The notes under the pieces are model-generated. The model did no database searches. It saw nothing but the letters and a program-made list of their open reading frames with translations, and was not told where the DNA came from. This document shows positions 1 to 8,286 of a DNA stretch of 37,685 nt, piece after piece (positions within the stretch are counted from its first letter, which is position 1; the number at the start of each line of letters is the position of its first letter). Source of the stretch: an uncultured Bacilli bacterium (GTDB taxonomy: Bacteria > Bacillota_I > Bacilli_A > RFN20 > CAG-826). Position numbers and translations under genes: made by a program. Where the stretch lies: NCBI GenBank assembly GCA_944372115.1, contig CALVYH010000010.1:1-37685 (forward strand), read 5' to 3'.

Positions 1-173
1 TTTTATCGAGAATTTTTGTAATATCTATTGTTCAAAGTCTAAATTTTAAGGTGTTCAAAATCTAAAAACGGGTATTATGTTTTAGCTTTTAAACATTATG
101 ATGAATCAAGGAATCATAATTTTAAAATAATTAAGGTCATTAAGAAAGTTTTAAAAAACTCTTTTATTAATTT

Positions 174-202
174 TTAAAGTTAATAACTCTTTTTGATATA
201 AT
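174..202 (+). promoter_or_regulatory. Probable extended -10 promoter for the CvpA-like gene
   Basis: A perfect TATAAT (197-202) is preceded by TGA, giving the extended -10 form TGnTATAAT. The -35 position 17 bases upstream (174-179, TTAAAG) is a poor match, as is usual for extended -10 promoters. The start codon lies 21 bases downstream, with an AGGAA ribosome-binding site in between. The rest of 1-173 shows no gene. Confidence 0.5.
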
Positions 203-223
203 AGTAGATAGGAATTTTTAACA

Positions 224-1684
224 ATGATTTTTGATATTGCAATTACTCTTTTTATAATTATCGGATTAATTATTGGTTTATTTAGAAATCCGTTAATGAG
301 TATTATTCACACTATTTTATTTGTTTGTTTTTCCTTTTTATTTTTCCCTCTTTTAAGTGCTTTAATGCCTAAAATTTTAGAGATGAATAATATTAATTTA
401 TCAGATTTTGCTTCTATGGCGGCTAATGCAATATCGATGGTTAATAATGAACTTGTTGATTTTGGGAAAAATATTGGAGTTAATTTAGCTACTCTTCCTT
501 CAATTTATACATCTCCTTCATTTTTAGAAGGCGCTTTAAAAGGAATAAGTAATTCTTTTTCTTTTTTAATTTCTTCTTTTCTTTCTTTAATTATTTCTTA
601 TATTGTTTCTTGGATAATTTATTTATTAATTAAAAGATATGTTGTTGAATTCGATAAAATTAAACATGTTAAATTTTTTAAAAGATCAATAGTTTCTTTT
701 AGCTTTACCTTCCTTTTTATCTTTTTTTCACTCTCCTTTATTTTTTCACCCTATCAAAATATAAAAAATTCTTATGATGATCTTTTTATTACCTTTAATA
801 ACATTAATTTAATGGAAAAAATTGAAAGTGAATATAATGATGTTACAAGTTTAATTAATAATATTAAAAAAACTGATAATGAATTATCGATTTTAAATGA
901 TAAATTAATAAAAATGGATAAAAAAGTTGAATCTTATTATGATTTAAATATTGATTATTTTATTAAACTAGATTCTTTAAATAATACAAAAGAAGAATTA
1001 ATAAATACTATTGATGAATCTTTATTAGATTCATCAATATCTACTAATAATAAAATTAAATTAAATGAATATAAAAATAATTTATTATCATTAGATAAAA
1101 CATTAACTACTATAAATGAACTTATATTTAAAGATGATGATATAATTTATACTTTTGATAATGAATTTTTATTATTAAATGAAAAAATAAAGATAGAAAA
1201 AGAAAAGTTTAATAATGCTTTAAATATGTTTTCGCTTTCTGTAGATAAAATTAATACTTTAGAAAGTGATTTAAATAAATATTTGAATGAACTTGATAAT
1301 ATTAATAATAAATTTATTAAAAGTAATTGGTATAATTTTTTATTTAGTATTGATTATGGATATATGAATTATTTATATAATGGAAAAATATATAATTTAA
1401 AAGAAGAAGTTAATAATTTTATTATTAATTTTAATAATACATTAAGTGAAGATATCTCTCTTTTAAAATCTTATTTTAATAAGGAAGTTAAAATTGGTAA
1501 TGATAAATTATATGAAATGGAAGAAAAGATTGATTCTTATAATGATGATATAACAAGTAAAGAATCTTCATTTAATGGTTTTATTATTAATAAAGATGAA
1601 ACTAATAATAAAATAGAAGATTTATTAAACGAAATAGAAAATACCTTAACAAAAATAAAAGAAGACGTAAGCGCTTTAGCTTAG
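224..1684 (+). CDS. CvpA-like membrane protein with long coiled-coil C-terminus
   Basis: This is a 486-residue protein. The first 175 residues hold about four hydrophobic segments (roughly 4-20, 25-50, 112-140, 150-172) in an arrangement resembling CvpA-family proteins (Ile/Asp N-terminus followed by hydrophobic pairs). Residues 190-486 are hydrophilic and rich in Asn, Lys, Glu, Asp and Leu, with heptad-like spacing typical of coiled coils. The family link rests only on topology, so the function is unknown. An AGGAA site sits 10 bases before the ATG. The stop codon overlaps the stop of the convergent CBS gene by four bases, inside a shared hairpin. A role in envelope organisation is possible, but nothing in the sequence proves it. 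Confidence 0.6.
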   Translation: MIFDIAITLFIIIGLIIGLFRNPLMSIIHTILFVCFSFLFFPLLSALMPKILEMNNINLSDFASMAANAISMVNNELVDFGKNIGVNLATLPSIYTSPSFLEGALKGISNSFSFLISSFLSLIISYIVSWIIYLLIKRYVVEFDKIKHVKFFKRSIVSFSFTFLFIFFSLSFIFSPYQNIKNSYDDLFITFNNINLMEKIESEYNDVTSLINNIKKTDNELSILNDKLIKMDKKVESYYDLNIDYFIKLDSLNNTKEELINTIDESLLDSSISTNNKIKLNEYKNNLLSLDKTLTTINELIFKDDDIIYTFDNEFLLLNEKIKIEKEKFNNALNMFSLSVDKINTLESDLNKYLNELDNINNKFIKSNWYNFLFSIDYGYMNYLYNGKIYNLKEEVNNFIINFNNTLSEDISLLKSYFNKEVKIGNDKLYEMEEKIDSYNDDITSKESSFNGFIINKDETNNKIEDLLNEIENTLTKIKEDVSALA

Positions 1685-1692
1685 TCTTCTTT
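1658..1692. terminator. Bidirectional terminator shared by two convergent genes
   Basis: The left arm AAAGAAGAC-g-TAAGC (1658-1672) pairs with GCTTA-GTCTTCTTT (1679-1692), a 14-bp stem with one bulge and a 6-base loop. The hairpin contains both overlapping stop codons. A-rich sequence on the left and T-rich sequence on the right give a U-run in either direction. Confidence 0.7.
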
Positions 1693-3099
1693 ATTTTTGT
1701 TATTAGTATTTTCTTTTATATCTTCCTTATCATTTTCATCTTCATCTTTAGGAGTAAATATTTTCATTAATGGATAAGAAGTAGGTTCATCTTTTTTTAT
1801 TTTTTCAACTAATAATTTTTCAATTGAATGGTTTTTATCAATCGCAATAACTTTCATTTTTAAATCTTTATATTCGATAACATCGTTAACTTTAGCAAAT
1901 TTATCATCTAATAGTTCAATACAGAATCCCCCAATTGTAACATATTCAGTATCTAGTTCATCATAATTTAAAGAGAATAAATTACAAAAATCTTCTAAAT
2001 TTAATCCGCCATCAATAATATATTTTCCATCTTTTCTTAAAGTATATGCGGCATTTGGATCATCTTTTTCATCCCAAATATCACCGACTAACTCTTCTAA
2101 AATATCTTCCATGGTGATTAATCCTTCAATTCCACCATATTCATCAATAATTAATCCAAAATGTTGTTTTTCTTTTCTAAAAATATTTAATATTTCATTA
2201 ATTTCAATAGAACGAGGGAAACGAAGAGGAGTAATAAGTAAATTTCTTAAATCAATATCTTTCTTTTGGAAAGAAAGAAGCATTAAGGTTTTAGTATTAA
2301 CATAACCAATAATATTATCAATTGTATCTTGATAAACTGGAACTCTAGTAAAGCGATACATTTTAGGATCTTTAATTACTTCGTTAATATCATCATCAAT
2401 ATCGATAGCATAAATATCAACTCGAGGAGTCATGATTTCATAAGCTTCGGTTTTTGTATAATAAATTGCATCATGAAGTAAATCAGCTTGTTTTTCATCA
2501 ACTCCACCTTGCGCTTCAATATCATCGACCATTTCATGAAGATCATCTTCACTTATTCTTACGTCTTCAACATTATGGGTAATTGGATAAGTGACAATTT
2601 TACCAAACGAAGAGACAATAAATGTAATAGGAATACAAATAAAATCTAAAATACGTATAATTTTTGAATAAAGAATTGAAAATTTAAAATTATAAATTTT
2701 ACCAATTGATTTAGCGATAATTTCGCCAAATATAATTTTTGTAACAAGACAAATCATTGAAGCAATTAAACCCCAATTTTCAGCAACTGCGTCAATATTT
2801 GGATATGCACTTCCTAAAATTATAAATGCTAAATTAACACCTAAAAGGGTTGAAATAGAATCTAACCCAGCATTAACTGTATCGTTTAAAAGTAAAATTG
2901 TTGAGATGGTTTTATCATAATTTTTTGCTAATTTATAAGCATATTTTACGCTTTTTTTAGGATTATCTTTTTCTCTTTCAAACCTTAAAATATCAACGCT
3001 TCCATAAGCCATATCACTAGAAGAGAAAAAGAAAGAAAGGAAAAGTAAAAGAATTAAAGATATTGAATAAACTATAATTAATATTTCACGACTATTCAT
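1681..3099 (-). CDS. CNNM/HlyC-type CBS-domain membrane protein (DUF21-CBS-CorC_HlyC)
   Basis: This 472-residue protein belongs to the CNNM/CorC/hemolysin-C family, whose members are linked to Mg2+ or Co2+ efflux. An N-terminal DUF21 membrane domain (about 1-190, with hydrophobic segments near 5-27, 65-100, 105-130 and 145-175) is followed by a CBS pair (about 215-335, including MTPRVDIYAID and a GLITMEDILEELVGDIWDE segment). A C-terminal CorC_HlyC domain (about 345-435) follows, then an acidic tail rich in Glu, Asp and Asn. It overlaps the upstream paralogue by eight bases, so the two are translationally coupled and might form a heteromer. The ion specificity cannot be read from sequence. 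Confidence 0.88.
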   Translation of the reverse strand: MNSREILIIVYSISLILLLFLSFFFSSSDMAYGSVDILRFEREKDNPKKSVKYAYKLAKNYDKTISTILLLNDTVNAGLDSISTLLGVNLAFIILGSAYPNIDAVAENWGLIASMICLVTKIIFGEIIAKSIGKIYNFKFSILYSKIIRILDFICIPITFIVSSFGKIVTYPITHNVEDVRISEDDLHEMVDDIEAQGGVDEKQADLLHDAIYYTKTEAYEIMTPRVDIYAIDIDDDINEVIKDPKMYRFTRVPVYQDTIDNIIGYVNTKTLMLLSFQKKDIDLRNLLITPLRFPRSIEINEILNIFRKEKQHFGLIIDEYGGIEGLITMEDILEELVGDIWDEKDDPNAAYTLRKDGKYIIDGGLNLEDFCNLFSLNYDELDTEYVTIGGFCIELLDDKFAKVNDVIEYKDLKMKVIAIDKNHSIEKLLVEKIKKDEPTSYPLMKIFTPKDEDENDKEDIKENTNNKNKED

Positions 3100-4222
3100 G
3101 TTTTTTCCTCCATTTCAAAGAATTTGAAGGAGTTTCATCAATATCATTAATTAAAACTTCCAAAATGTCTTCCATTGAGATGATTCCAACCATCTTATCG
3201 TTATCATAAACAATGGCTAAATGAACTTTTTCTTTATTTAATTCATTAAAAACATCATCAATTTTATCATTAACATCAACTCTAATATCATTTTCTAAAA
3301 TAGAACGAATATCAAGATGATGATCACTAGCGTATTCTTCAAAATATGTTTTTAAAACTAAAATTCCAATAATATTTTCTTTATTTTCTTCATAAATAGG
3401 AATTCTTGAATAAGGAATATCAATTAATTTTTTATTTAAAGAAGAAACAGTTAATCCATCAATATTTAAAGAAACAACTTTTTCATTTGGTGTATAAACA
3501 TTTTTTACTGTTAAAGTATCAAAAGTAAAAGCGTTAGATAAAATTTCTTTTTCATTATTTTCGAATAATTTTTCTTCATTTTCTTCATTTTCTTCAGCAT
3601 TATTTGGTTCATCATTTATTGCAATAGAAGCACTATGAATTAAATCTTCTTTTGAAAGTAAACTTTCATCTTTAATTTTAAAAATTTTATGAACAAGTAA
3701 TAAAATGCCTTTAAAAATAAAAATTACTGGATAAAGTAAAATATTTGTAAAAGTTACAGGGAAAACTAATATATAAGCCATTCTATTTGGAATTGCTTTA
3801 GATAAAATTTTTGGACATGTATCTGAAACGATATAAACTAAAGCTGCCATAACAACAGTAGAAACAATAGCTTCAAGACCATCTCCCCAACCATAAGCTT
3901 GAGACATATTATAAAAAAGCATTGCTGAAAGGAATGACATCAATGTTTGAATAATATTATTTCCAATTAAAACTGTAATTAATGTATTATCAAATTTTTC
4001 AATTAATCTAACGATTAATTTACCAACAAAAGAGCCCTTATTAGCAAGGGTTTTAAAATGATATTTATTACAATTAGTATATGCATTTTCGCTAGCAGAA
4101 TATAATCCACTAACAAATAAAAGTATAACAATGATTATCCAAACTACCCAATCTTTCATTCCTAAGACAGTAGTAGTTTGACTATTTAATTCATTTAATA
4201 CAAATAACGATCGCGGGTCCAC
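3092..4222 (-). CDS. CNNM/HlyC-type CBS-domain membrane protein lacking the CorC_HlyC domain
   Basis: This 376-residue protein is a paralogue of the downstream gene. It has a DUF21 membrane domain with about four hydrophobic segments (25-45, 65-95, 100-130, 150-180), an acidic linker rich in Glu and Asn (about 205-225) and a CBS pair ending in GIISMEDILEVLINDIDE. It stops about 20 residues later, so the CorC_HlyC domain found in its neighbour is missing. The start is GTG with GGAG about 11 bases upstream. An internal Met before the first membrane segment is an alternative start. The tandem arrangement of a full-length and a short CNNM protein with an eight-base overlap suggests a two-subunit Mg2+/metal transporter (inference). 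Confidence 0.85.
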   Translation of the reverse strand: MDPRSLFVLNELNSQTTTVLGMKDWVVWIIIVILLFVSGLYSASENAYTNCNKYHFKTLANKGSFVGKLIVRLIEKFDNTLITVLIGNNIIQTLMSFLSAMLFYNMSQAYGWGDGLEAIVSTVVMAALVYIVSDTCPKILSKAIPNRMAYILVFPVTFTNILLYPVIFIFKGILLLVHKIFKIKDESLLSKEDLIHSASIAINDEPNNAEENEENEEKLFENNEKEILSNAFTFDTLTVKNVYTPNEKVVSLNIDGLTVSSLNKKLIDIPYSRIPIYEENKENIIGILVLKTYFEEYASDHHLDIRSILENDIRVDVNDKIDDVFNELNKEKVHLAIVYDNDKMVGIISMEDILEVLINDIDETPSNSLKWRKKHE

Positions 4223-4293
4223 TTTTAAAAAATCTCCAATTAATATGGTAATAATTATATAAAATTTTTAAAAATCTTCAATATAGACTTTTA

Positions 4294-4313
4294 TTACACT
4301 ATTTATAGTGTAA
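4294..4313. promoter_or_regulatory. Palindromic operator candidate upstream of bcp (NrdR-box-like)
   Basis: A perfect 9-2-9 inverted repeat, TTACACTAT-TT-ATAGTGTAA, lies in the divergent intergenic region, 43 bases before the bcp start and about 70 bases from the CBS gene start. Its core ACACTATTTATAGTGT matches 15 of 16 positions of the NrdR box consensus ACACWATATATWGTGT as I recall it. It does not match the PerR box. It overlaps plausible -10/-35 sequences. The usual second NrdR box about 31 bases away is not seen. Confidence 0.5.
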
Positions 4314-4356
4314 AAATATGATTATAAGTTAAAAATTAATGAGGTAAAAAGAATAT

Positions 4357-4815
4357 ATGTTAAAGGTTGGTGATAAAGCAATTGATTTTATTTTAAAAGA
4401 TCAAAATGGAAACGAAGTTAGATTGTCTTCTTTTTTAAATAAAAAGGTAATTTTATATTTTTATCCAAAAGATGATACTAGTGGTTGCACTTTAGAAGCT
4501 AATGGATATAAAGAATTATATGAAGAGTTTAAAAAAGAAAATGTTGTTATTTTAGGAGTAAGTAAAGATAGTGTTTCTTCTCATAAAAAATTTGAATGTA
4601 AATATAATCTTCCATTTTTACTTTTAAGTGATGAATCTTTAGATATTTTAAAAGCTTATGATGTTTATAAAGAAAAAAGTTTGTATGGAAGAAAATATAT
4701 GGGGATAGTAAGAACTACATATTTAATCGATGAAAAAGGTATAATTTTATATATAAATAATAAAGTAAAAGCTAAAGATGATGCTAAAAATATGTATGAA
4801 TTAATTAAAAAATAA
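4357..4815 (+). CDS. bcp: Bcp/PrxQ-type thiol peroxidase (peroxiredoxin)
   Basis: This 152-residue cytosolic peroxiredoxin reduces H2O2 and organic hydroperoxides using a thiol reductant. The peroxidatic cysteine is C44 in the motif YPKDDTSGCT, with T41 completing the active-site Thr/Cys pair. Length and the C-terminal RTTYLID segment fit the AhpC-TSA/Bcp family. The position five residues after C44, where many Bcp proteins have the resolving cysteine, is Asn49 here. The enzyme is therefore likely a 1-Cys type or uses another cysteine, such as the one in the FECKYN segment. The start has GAGGT about 10 bases upstream. The thioredoxin at 22.2-22.5 kb is a plausible electron donor. Confidence 0.93.
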   Translation: MLKVGDKAIDFILKDQNGNEVRLSSFLNKKVILYFYPKDDTSGCTLEANGYKELYEEFKKENVVILGVSKDSVSSHKKFECKYNLPFLLLSDESLDILKAYDVYKEKSLYGRKYMGIVRTTYLIDEKGIILYINNKVKAKDDAKNMYELIKK

Positions 4816-4835
4816 GGCATTTGGCCTTATTTTTT
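4807..4835. terminator. Terminator between bcp and the convergent acetyltransferase gene
   Basis: A perfect 12-bp stem, AAAAAATAAGGC / GCCTTATTTTTT, with loop ATTTG. It contains the bcp stop codon and touches the stop codon of the opposite gene. A and T runs on the two sides let it act in both directions. Confidence 0.85.
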
Positions 4836-5085
4836 AACTATTTTCTTTTTTCTTTAAATAAGTAATCCCATATGAACAAATAGAATCTATTTCTAGATTA
4901 TTTTTTAAAGCATATGAATATATTTCATCCATTAATTTTCTTGCTAATCCTTTACCTTGATATTCTTTTTTTACGTTAGTAGAAATAACAATTAAAGAAT
5001 TATCATCAATAGAATATTTAATATATCCAATAACTTCATCATTTTCATAAAGGTTTAAATAGTTATTTTCATATTTAAATTCCAT
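4834..5085 (-). CDS. Small GNAT-family N-acetyltransferase (YjdJ/Acetyltransf_CG type)
   Basis: This single-domain protein of about 83 residues carries the core of a GCN5-related acetyltransferase: a beta-strand segment (NSLIVISTNV), the acetyl-CoA loop YQGKGLARKLM (Q/R-x-x-G-x-G/A type) and a following helix. The short length and the missing N-terminal strands match the small Acetyltransf_CG/YjdJ-like group. The ATG at 5085 is chosen as start. A TTG at 5100 would add five residues, and neither start has a convincing ribosome-binding site. The substrate is unknown. Confidence 0.75.
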   Translation of the reverse strand: MEFKYENNYLNLYENDEVIGYIKYSIDDNSLIVISTNVKKEYQGKGLARKLMDEIYSYALKNNLEIDSICSYGITYLKKKENS

Positions 5086-5200
5086 ATTTAAATAATACAA
5101 AATAAGTAGGAATAAGTAATAAAAATATGCTCAGAAATTTCATTAATTTAAATATTTTTATATTTATTTTTTTAAATATGCTATATAAAAGATAAGAAAA

Positions 5201-5727
5201 GTGAAAAAATCTATGAAAAAAACATTTTTATATTTAAGTTTATTAACGCAATTAATAACTCTTTTTTCATGTTCTAATTCTTCTTCAACAATTTATATTG
5301 AAATTTTAAAAAATTATGAATCAATGACTATTTCTTCAATTGGGGTTATTTATAAAGTAGATTTACCAAAACAAGATAACATTACTTATGATGTTAAATG
5401 TGATATTGGTCATATTAATAGCGATTCTACTTTATTAAAAAGAAAGATTTATGAAGAAAATGGAGAACTTATTTGGACTACACTTCCTTCTGAAGTAATT
5501 GATGAAAATGAAAATTATTATAAATATGGTTTTATTGAAGGTTTATTTTAAAAAAAGAAGTTGTTTCAGGTTACTTTTTATTAGGAATTAAAAATTATAG
5601 TGAAGATAATAATTTTTATGAATATAAAATAGAAATTATATCTAAACTTTATGATGAGTCATTAAGCTTAGATAAATTTACTTCATTAATTAATGAAAAT
5701 AAAACTAAATATATAAATAGTTTATAA
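5201..5727 (+). pseudogene. Frameshifted lipoprotein gene (about 175 residues if repaired)
   Basis: The first part (5201-5551) encodes a lipoprotein signal peptide, KKTFLYLSLLTQLITLFSC, with a lipobox Cys, followed by a soluble region that ends at a TAA at 5549-5551. The reading continues without stops in the -1 frame from 5548 to a TAA at 5725-5727, beginning LKKEVVSGYFLLGIKNY. Adding one T to the T4 run at 5546-5549 joins the two into one protein. The start may be GTG 5201 or ATG 5213. I do not recognise a family. It could be a decaying gene, a phase-variable switch or a sequencing error. Confidence 0.7.
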
Positions 5728-5752
5728 AAATAGATATATTTAGTTATTTTTA
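5703..5752 (+). terminator. Terminator candidate after the broken lipoprotein gene
   Basis: The 11-base arms AACTAAATATA (5703-5713) and TATATTTAGTT (5735-5745) are perfectly complementary and are followed by ATTTTTA. The loop of about 21 bases is long. The hairpin overlaps the last codons of the repaired reading frame, which supports 5727 as the true gene end. Confidence 0.5.
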
Positions 5753-5836
5753 TAATCGTTTCTCTTTACTAATTTTTTTTAAAAAGTATAGTATTATATG
5801 GAATTTAAAAATTTTTAAAGGAGGAAAAAGGTAAAA

Positions 5837-7204
5837 ATGTATAGTAAATGTGCATGGGAAAAGTATGAAAACTATGATGAAATTTTTTCATTTAATGAAG
5901 AATATAAACATTTTTTAACAAATGGAAAAAATGAAAGATTAGTTGTTAAAGAAACAGTAGAACTTGCTAAAAAGAAAGGTTTTAAAGATATAAATGAATT
6001 TACATCCTTAAAAAAGGGCGATAAAGTCTATGTTTTAAATAGAAATAAAAATGTTTTACTTTTTATAATTGGCGAAGAAAGTTTAACTAATGGAATCAAT
6101 ATTTTAGGAGCACACATCGATTCACCTCGACTCGATTTAAAACAAAATCCTTTATATGAAAATAGTGGATTTGCTCTTTTAGATACTCATTATTATGGTG
6201 GAATTAAAAAATATCAATGGGTTACAATTCCTCTTTCTTTAATCGGTGTAGTTATTAAAAAAGATGGTACAGTTGTTGATATTAATATTGGTGAAGATAA
6301 AAATGATCCGGTTGTTGGAATTTCAGATTTATTAATTCATTTAAGTGCTGATCAACTTCAAAAGAAAGCAGGTAGTGTTATTGAAGGAGAAAAGCTTGAT
6401 ATAACAATTGCTTCTATTCCTTTAAAAGGAAGTGAAAAAGATAGTGTTAAAGCAAACGTTTTAAAATTAATTAAAGAAAAATACGATATTGAAGAAGAAG
6501 ATTTCCTTTCAGCTGAAATTGAAGTTGTTCCACAAATGGAAACAAAAGATTATGGTTTAGATAGATCAATGGTTGCTGGATATGGACATGACGATAGAGT
6601 TTGTGCATATACTTCTTTAAGAGCAATCTTAGATATTGAAAATCCAAAAAGAACTGCTTGCTGCTATTTAGTTGATAAAGAAGAGGTTGGAAGTATTGGA
6701 GCAACTGGAGCTCAATCTCGCTTTTTTGAAAATTCATTAGCAAAAATTATTTCTTTAAAAGAAGGAAATTATAACGATTTAATGTTAAGAGATGCTTTAA
6801 GTAATACATTTATGTTATCTAGTGATGTTTCAGCTGGTGTTGATCCACTCTTTTTAGAAGTAAATGAACTTAAAAATAGTGCTTTTTTAGGAAAAGGTAT
6901 TGTTTTTAATAAATATACTGGTTCTAGAGGAAAGGGTGGATGTAATGATGCTTTCCCTGAATTTATTGCAAAATTAAGAAATATTTTAGATAAAAACAAT
7001 GTCAATTATCAAACTGCTGAACTTGGTAAAGTTGATCAAGGGGGAGGAGGCACCATCGCTTATATTTTAGGAAACTTGAATATGACTGTTATTGATGCTG
7101 GTGTAGCTGTTTTAAATATGCATTCTCCTATGGAAATTGTTTCTAAAGTCGATGTTTATGAAGCTTATTTAGCTTATAAAACATTTTTAAAAGAAATGGA
7201 ATAA
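5837..7204 (+). CDS. M18-family aminopeptidase (aminopeptidase I / aspartyl aminopeptidase type)
   Basis: This 455-residue cytosolic zinc aminopeptidase removes N-terminal residues from peptides. The M18 signatures are in order: GAHIDSPRLDLK (ligand H93), GYGHDDRVCAY (D252 region), DKEEVGSIGATG (E282/E283), SSDVSAGVDP (D330) and the C-terminal NMHSPMEIV (H429). The glycine-rich GGGGTIAYI stretch before the last ligand is also typical. The length is normal for the family. A strong AAAGGAGG site precedes the ATG. It appears monocistronic, with a terminator following. It probably recycles peptides in an organism that takes up amino acids. Confidence 0.92.
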   Translation: MYSKCAWEKYENYDEIFSFNEEYKHFLTNGKNERLVVKETVELAKKKGFKDINEFTSLKKGDKVYVLNRNKNVLLFIIGEESLTNGINILGAHIDSPRLDLKQNPLYENSGFALLDTHYYGGIKKYQWVTIPLSLIGVVIKKDGTVVDINIGEDKNDPVVGISDLLIHLSADQLQKKAGSVIEGEKLDITIASIPLKGSEKDSVKANVLKLIKEKYDIEEEDFLSAEIEVVPQMETKDYGLDRSMVAGYGHDDRVCAYTSLRAILDIENPKRTACCYLVDKEEVGSIGATGAQSRFFENSLAKIISLKEGNYNDLMLRDALSNTFMLSSDVSAGVDPLFLEVNELKNSAFLGKGIVFNKYTGSRGKGGCNDAFPEFIAKLRNILDKNNVNYQTAELGKVDQGGGGTIAYILGNLNMTVIDAGVAVLNMHSPMEIVSKVDVYEAYLAYKTFLKEME

Positions 7205-7225
7205 TATTTATTTTATTTTTTATTC

Positions 7226-7263
7226 AATAGCCATTATTTTATTAAAAAAATAAGGCTATTTTT
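7226..7263 (+). terminator. Rho-independent terminator after the M18 aminopeptidase
   Basis: The stem AATAGCC-a-TTATTTT pairs with AAAATAA-GGCTATT across a short A-rich loop with one bulge, and is followed by TTTTT. It lies 22 bases after the aminopeptidase stop codon. Confidence 0.75.
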
Positions 7264-7292
7264 AATTAAAAATAAAATATATAATAATAACC

Positions 7293-8243
7293 ATGAAAAA
7301 AATTATTTGTCCTAATTGTTCTACTGTTTTTGAAGTAGAAGATGATAGTTTAAATTTAGATATAGCTTGTCCAAATTGTAAAATGAATTTTCCTATTTTT
7401 GAAGGAAAAAAAGCATTAGAAAGAACATATAAATCTTTAACAAAAAAAGGGTTTAATTATTATACTCATTTAGAATTTAATAAAAGTAATGAATGTTATA
7501 AAGAAGTGTTAATGATAAATCCAGACGATTTTGATATTTTGACGCGTTATATATTAAATTTATGTTATTTAAATACATATAGAAAAACAAACTATGACAA
7601 GATTATTCCCGCTTTTGAAGAAAGAGAAATTATTTTAGATAGTAAAAATACTTATTTATTTTTAGCATTTTTAAAAGATTTAATTCAAAATATCCATGTT
7701 TATTTTGAAAAGATAAATAAGTTTGTTATTGTTGATAACTCTTTTATAAATGAAATATATATTAAACCATATTTAGATACTCTTTTAACTTTAAAAGATG
7801 TCTTTTCTTATCTTGATAATATTTTTTCTTTACTTAAAGAAAATGAAAAAAATGTTTATTTAGAAGATAATCCAACATTTTTAGAAAGATATAATAAATA
7901 TAAAGTTTTAGTTAATGAATCATTAACTAAAACTTATAATTTAATATCAAAAGGTGATTTTATATTTGATTTAGAAAATAAAGAAATTAAATACTTAAAT
8001 AGTAACATTAAAGAAGGCAAAGAAATAATTTTAGAAGATGAAAGAATAATTACTCCTTCTAAAGAATTTAAAAAAGAAATGAGAAATTTATATATTATTT
8101 GCTCTTCTTTAATATTAATAGGAATTATTTTAGTAATCGTTGGATTTTCAATTAATAATGATATAGTTAAATATATTGCTTTTATTCCTTTAATCTTATT
8201 AATAATTTATATGATTTATTTTTATAAAAAAATAAGTAAATAA
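7293..8243 (+). CDS. Zinc-ribbon protein with two C-terminal membrane segments
   Basis: This 316-residue protein starts with a zinc ribbon (C6-x2-C9 and C26-x2-C29, in CPNC and CPNCKMNF contexts). A mostly helical middle region (about 40-255) follows; the stretch YYTHLEFNKSNECYKEVLMINPDDF resembles one tetratricopeptide unit. Two adjacent hydrophobic segments (about 265-285 and 290-310) anchor it in the membrane, leaving the bulk in the cytoplasm. It is an uncharacterised architecture of a kind frequent in Bacilli and Mollicutes relatives. No function is assigned. It has no clear ribosome-binding site and ends in a strong terminator hairpin. Confidence 0.65.
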   Translation: MKKIICPNCSTVFEVEDDSLNLDIACPNCKMNFPIFEGKKALERTYKSLTKKGFNYYTHLEFNKSNECYKEVLMINPDDFDILTRYILNLCYLNTYRKTNYDKIIPAFEEREIILDSKNTYLFLAFLKDLIQNIHVYFEKINKFVIVDNSFINEIYIKPYLDTLLTLKDVFSYLDNIFSLLKENEKNVYLEDNPTFLERYNKYKVLVNESLTKTYNLISKGDFIFDLENKEIKYLNSNIKEGKEIILEDERIITPSKEFKKEMRNLYIICSSLILIGIILVIVGFSINNDIVKYIAFIPLILLIIYMIYFYKKISK

Positions 8244-8263
8244 CGGTAGTTATTTACTTATTT
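8230..8263. terminator. Bidirectional terminator between the zinc-ribbon gene and rdgB
   Basis: A perfect 15-bp stem, AAATAAGTAAATAAC / GTTATTTACTTATTT, with a GGTA tetraloop. It contains the stop codon of the upstream gene and lies 24 bases from the stop of the convergent rdgB. Confidence 0.8.
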
Positions 8264-8286
8264 AACTTTATAAAAATTTATAAATA

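Noticed and set aside
30-66. Short direct repeat GTTCAAAGTCTAAA / GTTCAAAATCTAAA near the window start
   Set aside because: Only 14 bases with one mismatch in very A+T-rich DNA, and no accompanying structure. Chance is likely.
5546-5556. Programmed -1 frameshifting in the lipoprotein gene
   Set aside because: The slippery sequence is not in the right phase for a classic X-XXY-YYZ site and there is no strong downstream stimulatory structure. Gene decay or phase variation is simpler.
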